Shown: positions 15,111-26,500, counted from the stretch's first letter. The stretch: 64,000 nt of DNA from Chrysomallon squamiferum (GCA_012295275.1 CM022666.1:2872616-2936615); one strand, 5' to 3'. Notes: generated by a model from the letters alone, not told the origin. A program made the numbers and translations.

Positions 15111-16338
15111 GGCTCTGGACAGCTGGCTGCAGGTGTAATTGAGATTGTGTTGTAATTGGTCTTTCAGAAAGCTCTCACCTTTATTAAAGCAGACAGACAT
15201 ACTGGGAGACAAATGGACAGGCAGATGTGTGTAAATTGTAATTAAAAATACATGCATGGAGATGTGAAGCAGACAAACACAAACACAAATACACACAAAC
15301 AATAACAAACACACACACACAACTCAAAGACAGAGGCAAAAACACACACAAATTGTAAATAAATGCAATTATAGGATAAATATATTCATAATTACTTCTT
15401 CATCCACTATTCTGTCTATCCATCTATTTATAATCAAAATAACATAAATTAAAATCCAACTACAATAATATTTTAAAACACACACACACACACACACTCA
15501 CATACATATACATATACAGACATGTACACACACTATGTCAAAAAAAAAAAAAAAAAATTATCACACTTATATTAATTTATACATCCAACTTTTACATCAC
15601 AAAACAACAAAAACAACAACAACAAAAAACAACACTCTTCCTGTATGAAAATGAAAACATAGACACTGACTCCATCAAAAGGACAGTAAAAGTCTTCTTG
15701 CACTAACTAATCAGGAAGACTGAAAAAAGAGGAAGAGAGAAGAACACCATGCAGTGTATAGTATTCAGATACACTTGTAACTTGTTCTACTCACTAATTA
15801 AATTACACACTGACCTAAATATGTGCAGATTTGACACAGTGATAGATAGATGAGATAGACAGATAGACATATAGACAGAGAAAGAGTCAGAGATGAAGAA
15901 AAAGTGAGAGAGAGAGAGAAAATGATAGAGAATCAGATTAATGAAGTGACAGTGAGAATGAGAGGAATAAAAAAAACAGAAATAAACAGAAAAAGAAAGA
16001 ATGAGAGAGAAATAAAAGATAGATGAATTGAGAAAGAAGAGAAAGAAAAAGTGTTTATGTGGGCTGTATGTGTGATTATGTGCACGTACAACATACATAT
16101 ACACACACAGTTGAGCAGTTAATACTGAAACATAACAAAATATAAAAACTTTGTCATTAAAAAAAATCATTATCTTCCTGTTTTAAAATTTAACAGCACA
16201 CATAAATATTGAAGAAAAATAAAATAAAATAAAATAAAATAAAATAAAACAAAATAAATAATAAATAAAATAGCAGTAAAGAAATAAATAAAAAATAAAT
16301 TGATAAATCAATATTACTACTACTAAAACTTGTAACTT

Positions 16339-16371
<33 letters not shown>

Positions 16372-16414
16372 CAACAACAACAACAATAATTTTTTTTTAA
16401 AAAAACCTTCCTAA
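15111..16414. other. Microsatellite-rich AT DNA, no gene seen
   Basis: Contains AC runs near 15308-15320 and 15478-15497, a poly-A tract near 15540-15557, purine-rich GA/A DNA at 15720-16050, a run of AAAAT units at about 16217-16252 and (AAT)n at 16341-16366. The Ser/Phe minus-strand frame at 15787-16170 is the reverse of the purine block. Confidence 0.6.
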
Positions 16415-16493
16415 ATTAGACAAACACAAAGACAGATTATAAGTTTTATATCATGCAAAAGCTTCCAAAATAAAAGATATTCAGTTGTAAAAA
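16415..16493 (+). repeat. Dispersed repeat, copy B
   Basis: Direct-orientation partner of the repeat at 9660-9740. The shared landmarks are CACAAAGACAGATTATAAG, TTTTATAT, AAGCTTC and GATATTC(A/T)GTTGTAAAAA. Confidence 0.75.
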
Positions 16494-16738
16494 AACCCAC
16501 AATATTTCCCAGTCAATTTAAAGAAAAAAAACAAATGACTTTACATCACAGCAGACATTATACATGTGTCACTATTAATGGTGACAAGATAAATGAGATG
16601 AGTAAATGTTAAGGTGACATATATGTCACATTTTGTGTTTTACGTAGGCCTGCAGACAGACTGAGACAAAGTGTGGGAAAAGTGTAAAGAGACTGAAAAT
16701 AAGATAGGGAGAGAGAGAGGAGTGGGGGAAGGAAGGGA

Positions 16739-16747
<9 letters not shown>

Positions 16748-16787
<40 letters not shown>

Positions 16788-16866
16788 ATAATAGAGAACT
16801 GAGATAAAGTTTAATATGAATAAAAAAAAAATTCAAATATACTAATACTGCTGTTATTTGCAGAAA

Positions 16867-16946
<80 letters not shown>
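16748..16946. repeat. (GA)n, 80 bp spacer, then (TC)n(AC)n
   Basis: A GA run at about 16748-16785 and a TC run at 16869-16922 are reverse complements of each other across a spacer of about 83 bp. The TC run continues into AC (16923-16946). The arms could pair as a hairpin of about 38 bp. The minus-strand open frame is a repeat translation. Confidence 0.92.
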
Positions 16947-17009
16947 AACATTTAAGTTAACATAAACATGGGACATTAATAAATATATATATATATATAT
17001 ATTTTACTT

Positions 17010-17051
17010 ATTCATTCATTTATTTTATTATTATTATTTTTATTATTATTA

Positions 17052-17097
<46 letters not shown>
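17010..17097. repeat. (ATT)n microsatellite
   Basis: TTA/ATT units with a few interruptions, preceded by a short (TA)n run at about 16984-17000. Confidence 0.9.
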
Positions 17098-17100
<3 letters not shown>

Positions 17101-17229
17101 CATTAATTAAAAAGCCAGATAACCATAATTACACAACATTCACAGCTCTATACGAGAAATAAAATGTAAAAAACCTTGATTTTTAAAAAAAAAAAATAAA
17201 AAAAATTCTTCACAACTATTATTTCAACT

Positions 17230-17480
17230 CATCAACGAGTACTAAACGTCAAATGATTATATGTGTTATAATTAAACACGTATCTGTTTTAATTTGAAAA
17301 CGTTTACAAAAGACTATCTGACGATGTATCTGGATGATCGACCAAGCGAGAAATACACATCGCTGACTGATCAGAGAGATTTTCAGCATCACAACAGACA
17401 TCTGTAATTGAAATAAACATCTGTGCACATCTTCGGTCCATACGGTGAAAACGTAATTGGCAAAGGCTGGTGCTCCGCAT
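17230..17480. other. Non-repetitive island, open on the minus strand
   Basis: Mixed sequence with several CpGs. Two overlapping minus-strand frames run through it (17249-17569 and 17304-17615). An acceptor-like TTTCAATTACAG lies on the minus strand near 17402-17413. The C-terminal part of one frame looks protein-like, but I recognise no family and see no matching donor. It lies 6 kb downstream of the minus-strand first exon candidate, so an exon is possible but unproven. Confidence 0.2.
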
Positions 17481-17760
17481 ACAAAGGACAAAAATGCAGC
17501 AGATGCAGAGAGAAAAATGCCAAAAATGTGAACAAGAAAGTTTAGCGCAAGTAAACAAGAAAGTGGCAAACAAGAAAATGTGGCAGATGTAAATAAGATC
17601 TTGCATCAGGGACAAACAACGAAAAAATGGAGCAAATTTAAAGAAGGGAAGGTAACAGACCTGAATTTGAGAATGAAGCAGAAGTGAATGTGAAAATGAG
17701 GCTTTGCATGGAAATGAGTAATGAAAATGAAGTGAGCTGATGTAAACATAGATGGTATAA
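17481..17760. repeat. Degenerate short tandem repeat (GCAGATGTGAACAAGAAA-like)
   Basis: Variants of GCAGATG, GTGAACAAGAAA and GCAAACAAGAAAATG recur every 20-30 bp, decaying to GAATGTGAAAATGAG-type copies at the right end. A short plus-strand frame through it is repeat-derived. Confidence 0.5.
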
Positions 17761-18169
17761 GTTAGATTAATAAAAATAATAAAAGTGATTTAACAAAACT
17801 GAAAAAAGAAAAATAGAGAACATGATTTAAAAAGAATAAAAAGGAAATTCATAATGAAAAAATATTGAATCAAAGAAAGAAAAAAAAACTGGAAAAAAAA
17901 ATACAAAGAAACAAAGAAATGAAAAATAAGAAACATCAAGTGAAATAAGGAAAGAAAGCAATAAGAGAAAAATGAAAGAATGAAAAGAATGATAAAATGA
18001 AAGAGAAAGACGACAAAAGATAAAAAAAAATAAATATCAAAAAAAAAAAAAAAAAAAATGAAGAACAAAAGACAGAAACAAAACAAATAAAAGAACAACA
18101 AATTAAAAAAGAATAACAATGTACAAACGCAGACGCACAAAACTCCAAATTACGCAAGACAGAGAAAGA
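17761..18169. other. A/purine-rich low-complexity DNA
   Basis: Mostly GAAA/AAAG/AAAT. The long minus-strand Phe/Leu/Ser frames here are artefacts of this composition. Confidence 0.75.
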
Positions 18170-18440
18170 ATAAAACAAAAACGTAACAACAGCAAAGCCA
18201 TAACAAATCAGAAACCCTTTCAACCGTTGTCCCTCTCTCTCGGATGGAGTAATAGCACTGCACTTTTGCAGTGCAAGTAATCTTGTCTGCTGCAGCAAGA
18301 AGCCTCAGCCATAATCACTGCCCTCAGATAACCAGGTTGCCTCACAACAATTTTCACCCAATACGTAACATGCTTAGTGGGATTGGTAACTGTTCTGGCG
18401 AGCGAGTGAGGCAAAGTTACATCACATTTGACATGGTAAC
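18170..18440. other. Non-repetitive island with an 8 bp perfect hairpin
   Basis: A GC-richer mixed block, open on minus (18220-18489) and partly on plus (18271-18471). A perfect inverted repeat, GCACTGCA (18255-18262) and TGCAGTGC (18267-18274), flanks a 4-nt loop. The minus strand has an acceptor-like CTTCTTGCTGCAG near 18288-18300. If joined in phase to the candidate first exon at 23.3 kb, it stays open for only about 23 codons before a stop. I recognise no protein. Confidence 0.2.
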
Positions 18441-18639
18441 ACACATATACACACAAACACACACAACTTAAGATCTGTTTTATTAACACTGTGTGTCATC
18501 TCAGGTCAAAATTTTAGCTTTGGTGAGGTGAGGTGAGAGCGTATGTGCCCATGAGAGGCATGCTTGAACAATTTTGGGATGGACGCTAGGTAAAAAATAT
18601 ACTGATTCTGGAATATGTACAGATACATTATATGTAAAG

Positions 18640-18880
18640 ATACAAATACACACACACATATATACATACTTAGTTATTTATAAGCACACACACACACACA
18701 CACACACTCACACACACAGATTAATTTAGAATGATACAGACAGCTGTAGAGATAGACAAATAGATATACAGATTAATTTATCAATACTGTCACACATAAA
18801 AATTCACCATAAATGCATGCACAAATACCTAAATACAAAAATATATATATATATATACATATGTATGTATGTATGTATGC
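18640..18880. repeat. AC, TA and TATG microsatellite cluster
   Basis: AC runs near 18650-18660 and 18686-18718, (TA)n near 18840-18857 and TATG units near 18861-18880. Confidence 0.85.
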
Positions 18881-19740
18881 TTCTACATATGAATAAACCA
18901 AACAACCATGCTAAATTTCCAAAATTAACAAAGAAACAAATTAAACCCTTATCTCTCCAAAACCCTTCACCCTCTCTACCAATCAATTCTCCAGAATGTT
19001 CCTCATTCTGCAGCATAATTAATCTAAATTCCTAGTTGTTTTGTTTTTTCTTCTTCTTCACAAAACACAGTTTTCACAGCACATGACTCTTAGCACACAC
19101 ACACACGCACACACAACACACAGAACAGAGGAGGAGAAGAGAAGAGCTGTAAGACAAACGATTTAATTATAACCTACTGCGCCATCGAATGTGGCAATTT
19201 TTATCAAATCACTCCCCGTTAAACCAATTTGGTGCATTTGTATTTCGACAGTCAAACATTAATTATTCACGAGCACATGTGTGAAATATTCAAACTGTTT
19301 CAACTAAAAAAAAAAAAAAAAAAAAAAAAAAAATGTGGTATTTTCAAAGCACAGCTTCAGGGAAAATATTTAATAAAAAAAAAAAAAAAAAAAAATAAAA
19401 AAAAAAAAATTTATATTAGTATGAAGTTTGGTGATTTTATTATTATGCTGTTGTATGGATGAGCTATGAATAATGATTTTTTTTTTTTAAATATTTTTCT
19501 ATCTTAAATAAATATTTTATCTTTTTGTTATTATTAATATTATGGTGATTACTGTTATTATCATATTCATCAGTATTATTATTATTATTATTATTATTCT
19601 CATGAAAATTATTAATAATTATCGAATTTTCTTTGTCATCAATATAATCATAATAAATTTTCATTATTATCATCATCATCATCATCATTCTCTCTATTTC
19701 TATTGTCATCGTTATTTATGGACCCTAGACTTGTATGTTC
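18881..19740. other. AT-rich DNA with long A tracts and ATT/ATC runs, no gene seen
   Basis: A tracts at about 19305-19333 and 19376-19409, (ATT)n at about 19575-19597 and (ATC)n at about 19669-19689. The part at 18890-19020 and the CA/GA-rich part at 19090-19150 show no gene. Confidence 0.55.
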
Positions 19741-21100
19741 TAAAAATAATTTAACACTATTATATATGCCTTTACAGAAAAGGAAATTTTCGTTCAATAT
19801 ATAAAAGTGAAAGAAATGTGGCAAGAATAGAACATTTGCTCACAGTACACCAGACATTCTTAAACATCCATAAAACCAAGGTCAGTTACACAAATAAACA
19901 GTTACTGTTCAAATCAATATGTAAGGTAGAATGAAAATTTTTATTATTTTTTCCCCGAAATATTAAACATATCATTATGAATATTTATGAAAATTAGTCA
20001 AAACTATGTAATTATTTTTCTATAAAAACATACACTAAGGTGATTCATTTTTTTTAATATTTAATTTTGTCATAAAACAGATAAAAATTAATTAAAAATT
20101 GCTTATTCTACATATATGAGCTCTGTTCAGCATATGTCACCATGTTATAGCATGCCAGACGATTCAGTCTGTAAAGACTATTTGACAGTGACTGGATTCT
20201 GCTGGTTAAAGATTAAGATTATGTGATATATTTTGGATATGTTCAAACTGTTATGGATTAAAGATTAATGATTAGCCTAGACTTATGTTATTGCATATTA
20301 TTTAACCTAACACAACTTTCCTTTGGAAATATCATAGAAAGATTAACTGTGATATTTATGTTTATTTTTTAAGTTATTATTACAGAGGCCAGTGTATTTG
20401 GTTCTTTTTATTATCATTGTTACTATTTAGAATATAACTGCTGTTTTTCCTCAGAAAAATATTATGATACATATTTAAAGATTAATATGCACACACACAT
20501 ACACACATACAGACACGCAGACAAACATACCTGCATTATTACGTATCAAATGGTACTAACACTCTCTCTTGAATAACATTAACAAACGTTATTATAAAGT
20601 CAAATCTACTTATAAATTAATGCAAATTAAAACTCTTTTATTTTGTCTATGCACTAAAGACATTTAAAGTATCATTTTCTAACTAAATATTCAACATCTT
20701 AGTATATAGTTTTTATTTTATTATTTTTTTTTTAACACAATATTAAATAACAAAGGAAGGTATCACTTCAAGGTAACAGTCGGATATAATATCTGCTCAT
20801 TTTGGAATTGATTTTGTAAATAAATACATTTTTATTGCAGTTTTCGTTTCATTAGAAGGTGCAAGTATTATCGGTTACAAATTTTATTTTATTATTTAAT
20901 AAGCAAAGTTAATTCCCATAGTCTCATTTTACACTGATTAATATTAATAAAATGGTAATATGAAAACATTTAACACCTAATAAAAAAAAAAAAAATTAAA
21001 ACGGATACATTTTTCGAAGCTGTTTTGAGTCTTTCGCTTCTCCTTTTTTTAATTTAATTTTTTTTTTTTTTTTAACTTAAATCAAAATGAATGTTTCTGT
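19741..21100. other. Longest low-repeat stretch; AT-rich, no gene seen
   Basis: Mostly non-repetitive AT-rich sequence with stops in every frame. Two similar GATTAAAGATTAATGATTA / AAAGATTAAGATTA segments lie near 20206 and 20257 and resemble homeodomain-type TAAT sites. AC/CATA units lie at 20490-20530. Function cannot be judged from a single sequence. Confidence 0.45.
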
Positions 21101-21214
21101 TTGATTTTTTTGTTTGTTTCTGAAAAATGTACCCACATATACCTATCCACCTACCCACTTTCCTGTTCCCTTATCTTTTCATCCATCTTTCTGTTTTTAC
21201 CTATTTCTCTCAGT

Positions 21215-21239
21215 CTGCGTACCTTTGTTAGGTACGCAG
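21215..21239. repeat. Perfect 10 bp inverted repeat with 5-nt loop
   Basis: CTGCGTACCT (21215-21224) and AGGTACGCAG (21230-21239) are exact reverse complements around TTGTT. A further GTACGCAG copy begins at 21243. Its two CpGs per arm stand out in AT-rich surroundings. No miRNA-length stem extends beyond the 10 bp. Confidence 0.85.
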
Positions 21240-21441
21240 TTTGTACGCAGGTTATAGATTATTTTTTCTCATTACAACAACTACATATATAAATATAATT
21301 CACTTCTAGATCTTATTGTCCATTGTAATTTTCACATATTGATTTACTTACCAGGATTATTACTCTGACAAAGGAGCCTACAGACAGATTTCAGATATTT
21401 TAGGAACAGTTAAAATGAAGAAGAAAACATAAGAGAGAACA

Positions 21442-21494
<53 letters not shown>
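21442..21494. repeat. (AAT)n microsatellite
   Basis: Pure TAA/AAT run of about 52 bp, followed by less regular AAT sequence. Confidence 0.93.
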
Positions 21495-21495
<1 letters not shown>

Positions 21496-21926
21496 TCAAT
21501 AATAATAAGAAGAATAACATATAATTAAAGTTTTTGATAAAGAAATATTTATATGATTAACAAATTTTTAGTATTTAATTTCTTTCTCTTTGGTTCATGC
21601 ATGCATGCATACATGTGCATGTTTTTCCATGCATGTACACACATTCCTAACAATCTTCCTCTGACTTTTTTACTTTTTTTTATTTATTTATTATTTTTAC
21701 ATACATCACTAACTAAATATATATATATATATATTTTTTTTTTATATATCTATATAACCTTTACTGATGAAATATCCTTTCAACCAAAGCCTAATACTTA
21801 ACTAGATTAAATGAGACTTTTGTCATTTTTCATGTGCATTCAGACAAATATAGGAATACAAAACCCATGCAATTTTTTTATTTACTCTGTCTGGCAAACA
21901 CTTAAAATTTACCAAAAATGATAAAT

Positions 21927-21959
<33 letters not shown>

Positions 21960-22263
21960 TTAATAATAATTTTTTTGACTGTGACAATTTTGAAAACATT
22001 TTTCCTTCCTTCCTTCCTGGATCTGCAGTCATACATAACACTAACAAATTAAAAATCACTGAAAAAACTACTTCAGCGAGATACAAAAATCACAAAAGCT
22101 CCCTTCAACTGTAACAAGCTTAAAAACAACATTTTGAATATCTCTTCTTCTCTGTGACGCTTGAATGTCACAAAAGAAAAAGGACCCCTTTAGTCTAAAG
22201 CCAAGCCAAACCAAACCCCCTTTTGTTATATGATCACCTGTCCAAAATTACCAATAACCATGT

Positions 22264-22297
<34 letters not shown>

Positions 22298-22500
22298 AAA
22301 GACACTCAGACACAAAGAGACACAGATCGAGATTACTAGAAAAAGAAAAATGGATTCAAAGGAACAGCAAGCCAATGAAAAGAAACAAATCATTGAGCGG
22401 ACTTTTTTCCGAGAAAAACGATAACCCAACACTCCGAGTATTTCAGTGACCCAAGAGCTGAATATGACCACGACAGACTTCCCGATAAAAAAAGAAAAAC
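21495..22500. other. AT-rich DNA with microsatellites, no gene seen
   Basis: GCAT units near 21597-21610, (TA)n near 21717-21734, a poly-A tract near 21929-21957 and (AC)n at 22264-22293. Short frames at 22226-22504 overlap the AC run and have no recognised domain. Confidence 0.5.
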
Positions 22501-23310
22501 ACAAAACAATTAAATTTAAATTAATCTAGTCCAGCTGAATGTCCACACACAAAATACCTGACAGAGATAACGTACAAGATTAAGCCAGGCTGAATTAAAA
22601 ATGTCCAAACGGGTTGGTTGACATGAAATAATGACAGTAAAAACCCGCTGAACTAGATCGAACGAAGCTGGGAACATTTTAGTGTTAACAAAATCCAGCG
22701 TACAACAATCACTTCGCCACAAACTTAAACATACCGCCGAATATTAAAACGTTAATTTGAATTAAAACGTCTTACAAGTACACATAAAACAGTATTCTAA
22801 ATAAATACATTGTCACATTAACACACACACACATACACACGTACATACAATATAATCAAATTCAAATTCAGTGTAAAAAAAACAACAAACAAATATCATA
22901 TGACACCTATATCTAATACACTACAGAGACATCACACACACAGATATGTAATATAATCTTATACCCAGATACTGTAACGAATACACACACACACATATAT
23001 ACATATACATACATACATACACACACACACACAGTAACTGTTGGAAATACTCACAAAGCTTGTGAATCACATGTATGCACTGACATCCAAAAGCAGACAA
23101 CTGAAAACTCAGTAAGAGTTAAAAATATCCTGGAGTATTGGAATCCCAACTAGGCACTAAGAAGGTTGCGCTCAACAACTGACATTCGCCTCGAATGACC
23201 TGGCTATGCATACAGCACAGATGGGCAGCCTTCTCCCAATAGGTGTGCGAGAAAAATCTAGGTCACACGCCAGAGAGAACGAGTGAGAGAGAATGAGAAG
23301 AGAGAGAGAG
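22501..23310. other. Mixed-composition region downstream of the candidate first exon
   Basis: The parts at 22520-22740 and 23040-23270 are non-repetitive and richer in CpG than the surroundings. Between them lie AC/CATA runs (22820-22845, 22985-23032). The minus frame at 22516-22722 has a donor-like CAG|GTATTT near 22551-22560 but no clear acceptor. If the minus-strand first exon is real, this is the start of its first intron. GA repeats lie at 23283-23310, immediately inside the donor. Confidence 0.4.
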
Positions 23311-23320
23311 CCATACTTAC

Positions 23321-23328
23321 ATATCCAT
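23321..23328 (-). CDS. Candidate first 8 coding nucleotides, partial
   Basis: ATG GAT AT, ending at a GTAAGTATGG donor, so the third codon is split after its second base (phase 2). The start was chosen because it is the first ATG after a long ATG-free leader and has G at -3 and G at +4. The downstream exons were not found; they would lie at lower coordinates or outside the window. Confidence 0.35.
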
Positions 23329-23701
23329 GGCTGGCTGGTGTGTGGTGACGGCTTTTTTCGCAGCGATAACCGAAAAATTTAAAGGGGTCCACGCTTCTTC
23401 TTCTTTTTTTTTCGTTTTTATTTTTTTATTTTTTTAACCACCACAACAACAACGTCGTTGTCGTCGTTGACAACGGTGCTTGCTTGCTTGCTTGCTGGAG
23501 GGTGACAGAAAAAGGCAGTTAGTTAGTTAGTTAGCTGTTGTTGTTGTTGTTGTTGCAGCTCACTATGCTGGCTTGCTGGTTGAATATGCTCGCTGAATAT
23601 GCTGGCTGGCTGATGTTTGAGTTGTTGTTGTAGTTGTAGTAGCAGAGACTCTCTATTTGTCGCTGTTCTCGATAATATTATTATTTTTCAAAAAAAAAAA
23701 A

Positions 23702-23734
<33 letters not shown>

Positions 23735-23838
23735 GTAGAAAAATGACTCTGGTCACTAACTCGACTGGCTGGAAGTGAGAGAAATGTGTGTGTGTGATAA
23801 CAAGGAAGGTGTGTGTGTCTAACAGAACAAGCGAAAAG

Positions 23839-23868
23839 CTAGCAGACAGTAACGGGCAATCTAAGCAT
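23839..23868 (-). other. Possible short upstream ORF
   Basis: The only ATG upstream in the inferred leader, about 12 nt from the predicted start site. It opens nine codons and then TAG. If transcription starts slightly downstream, it is absent from the mRNA. Confidence 0.2.
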
Positions 23869-23902
23869 GTATCTAGTGAATCATCAGACAGAACGTCATG
23901 CG

Positions 23903-23929
23903 CTATTTATAGATCCTTCTCTTTATTGG
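23903..23929 (-). promoter_or_regulatory. Candidate core promoter: CCAAT and TATA box
   Basis: TATAAATAG reads on the minus strand at 23911-23903, a full match to a TATA box. CCAAT reads at 23929-23925, closer to the TATA than usual. A TATA box here predicts transcription starting near 23880, at the head of the ATG-free leader. Confidence 0.4.
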
Positions 23930-23939
23930 CTCAGGAACA

Positions 23940-24863
23940 CGGAGAAAGGAAAGAAAGACAAGAGAGAGAGAGAGATAGAGAATCTTTGCATTAATTTGTT
24001 GAGGGGGTTTTTGTGGGGTTTTTTATTCTTTTTTTTTTTTTTTTTTTTTTTTTGTCTCTCTCCTCTTCATTCCCGCCCAAGAATTTGAACGATTTGCATG
24101 GAGAAGTTAAAACAAGACAATGTTTAATTTAAAAGAAAATAATCTTGTACTTTTTTTTTTTTTTTTTCTACATTTCAAACTTGAAGTTTTGTTGTTTCAG
24201 TGTTATGTTTAATTTGATTTTTGAAATGTTTGTGAGATGAAAGAGAATTTTCAAAATTGTTACTGGATCTGTGTTTTTAAATATTAAATTTAAAAGAAAT
24301 AATAATAATAATAATAATAAATAATATGATGATACTAGTAGCATTAAAAATATATAAATATGAGAACCATAATGTCTATAATAAATAATAATATCAATAA
24401 AAAGAGATTATGGCAATAATAATAATAATAGTAATAATATAAAAAAATATTATTATTATTAATATCTCTAATAATATTAATAGTAGTAGTAAAAACAGTA
24501 TTATTATTAATACCTTTAACAAAAAACAGTAATAAAAACAACTAGAGCAATGCAACTATTACTAATAACTACAATAATATTACTACAAGTATAAAAATAA
24601 GTGCCTGAGAAAATTAATAATATAATAATATCTAGAAAACTCAGGTTAATGAGATGAAAAGTTAATCAATAATTGATTACTACAACAGTATTATACTTAG
24701 TTAAATGAACCTATACATGCATTAGTCACAAGTGCAAATGCTTTAGTTATCTGCATTTTACTTAAATGTAAAATATTTATTCCATAGACCCAGTTACAGT
24801 ATTTTTATTGAATCCTCAAAGCCAATTGATATTAAATTTTGTTTTTATATCATCACCATCATA
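23940..24863. other. AT-rich upstream flank, no gene seen
   Basis: T tracts near 24028-24053 and 24151-24167, AAT/TAA runs near 24299-24320 and 24415-24430, otherwise AT-rich. It lies upstream of the candidate minus-strand promoter and could hold regulatory DNA, but no motif stands out. Confidence 0.5.

Positions 24864-24943
<80 letters not shown>
24864..24943. repeat. (AAT)n(ATT)n, a 66 bp perfect palindrome
   Basis: A pure AAT run (24864-24910) switches at 24910/24911 to a pure TTA run (24911-24943). The right arm of 33 bp is the exact reverse complement of the left, with no spacer, so 24878-24943 is a perfect palindrome. Confidence 0.93.
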
Positions 24944-24945
<2 letters not shown>

Positions 24946-25192
24946 ATTTTTATTATCATCATTATCATTATTAATATTATGGTTTCTTTTTTATTTAATA
25001 TTTTTCCAGCAGTGACACTTTTCATTCATCCATCCATCCATCAATCCATTTTTTAGTTAATTATTTATTCATTTAGTCAATCTATTATTCCTTCACATCA
25101 TATTCATATTTATGCTGGGGTGTCACTAGTTATGCAATCATTCTTTTTATGCATGAACACTAAATTAAAGAATTGTGGAACAGAATCATAAT

Positions 25193-25247
<55 letters not shown>

Positions 25248-25280
25248 TAATAATAATAAAAGTAATAATAATAAAAATGG
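25193..25280. repeat. (AAT)n microsatellite
   Basis: A pure AAT run to about 25243, then interrupted AAT to about 25278. Poly-Ile and poly-Tyr frames are artefacts. Confidence 0.93.
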
Positions 25281-25919
25281 TTTTGTCTTTGAATAATTTT
25301 ATTTTGAATTTGACTCACATAAGACACTGTCATGGGAAACATAATAATAATAATAACAATGTGTCCATTTGTTTATTTTTCTATGCAGGTTTTTTGGTAT
25401 TTTTTTTGGTGTTGTGGTTTTGTTGTTATTGTGATTATTGTTTGAAAGTCCACTGTTCATAGTTACAGGGTTTTTTTTTTTTTTATTTTTTTTTCATTTC
25501 TTTTATATTTATTCATTGCTTTCTAAAAATATAAAAATAAATAAATAAATACAGCTTTCTAGGAAATAAATAACAAAAAGAGAAGCAAAGTAAAGTAAAG
25601 TAAATCAATAAACAACCAAGAAAGAAACAAATAAAATTAAAATTAAAAATAAAACAACATTAAATTAAATAAGCAAAACAATACAAATAAAGAACAATTA
25701 TAAAATCATCCTAAAATAAGAATATCACTAAAAATAAATTCAGTTAATAAAAATAATATAAAAATTCAATATGTAAATAATTCAAAAATATATAGTAATA
25801 AAATAAAATATGTATTATTATTAAAAAATAAAAGCAATCAAATAAAATTTAAAAAATTCTCCCTACTAAAATACTATTAATAATTGTGATGTAACAAATA
25901 CAATTTGTCAGCCATTTCT
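25281..25919. other. AT-rich DNA, no gene seen
   Basis: T-rich at 25370-25510, then AAAT/ATAA-rich to 25860. No gene features. Confidence 0.6.
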
Positions 25920-26500
25920 TAATTTAAGCTATAAGTATCACAATGATAAATTTAAATTTTAAATATTTTAAAAGTAAATTATAATTTTCACTATGTTTAA
26001 ATTTAAGTTATTATTTTCTCCATGTTAAATTTAAATTACTATTTTCACTATTTTAAATTTTAATTATTTTACTATGTTAAATTTAAATTATTTTCACTGT
26101 GTTAAATTTAAATTCTAATTTTCACTAAGTTAAATTTAAATTAAATTTTCACTAAGTTAAATTTAAATTATAATTTTCACAATGTTTGACTAAAATTATT
26201 ATTATCCCTGTTAAATTTTGATTACTATTTTCACTATTTTGAATTTTAATTACTATTATCATTATTTTAAATTTTAATTATTATTTTTACTATATTAAAC
26301 TTAAATTACAATTTTCATGGTTGAATTCAAATCATAACTTTCACTTTTCAAAAATTAAATAAGAATTTTCACTTTCTAAAATTTAAATTACAATTTTCAC
26401 TTTCTAAAATTTAAATTACAATTTTCACTGTTACATTTAAATTACAATTTTCGCTTTTTAAAATTCATTTGACACATTTTCACTTTTTTTAAATATGAAT
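25920..26500. repeat. AT-rich minisatellite, ~28-35 bp unit
   Basis: About 16 copies of a unit built from AAATTTAAATTA and ATTTTCACTATGTT, most regular at 25960-26190 and 26370-26460. Nearly all units keep TTTTCAC. Confidence 0.85.

Larger units (their letters stand above)
23321..23880 (-). other. Candidate first exon (5' UTR plus start codon) of an unidentified gene
   Basis: On the minus strand this stretch has about 540 nt without any ATG (23329-23865), which is unusual since roughly eight would be expected by chance. It then reads GCCAGCCATGGATAT, an ATG in good Kozak context at 23328-23326. Eight coding nucleotides later comes GTAAGTATGG, a consensus 5' splice site with its GT at 23320-23319. 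Without splicing the frame stops at once (ATG GAT ATG TAA), so the donor is needed. The UTR carries CAA, CTAA and CAAG short repeats, an A/T tract (23690-23735) and raised CpG. The encoded protein begins Met-Asp-(Ile/Met) and cannot be identified. Transcription start is inferred from the TATA box. Confidence 0.45.

Noticed and set aside
18220-18489. Second exon for the candidate gene at 23.3 kb
   Set aside because: An acceptor-like site is present and phase can be matched, but a stop follows after about 23 codons with no good donor, so I did not join them.
20200-20290. Homeodomain-type TAAT site cluster in the low-repeat stretch
   Set aside because: Such AT-rich motifs are expected by chance in this composition. 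Without conservation data it cannot be called.
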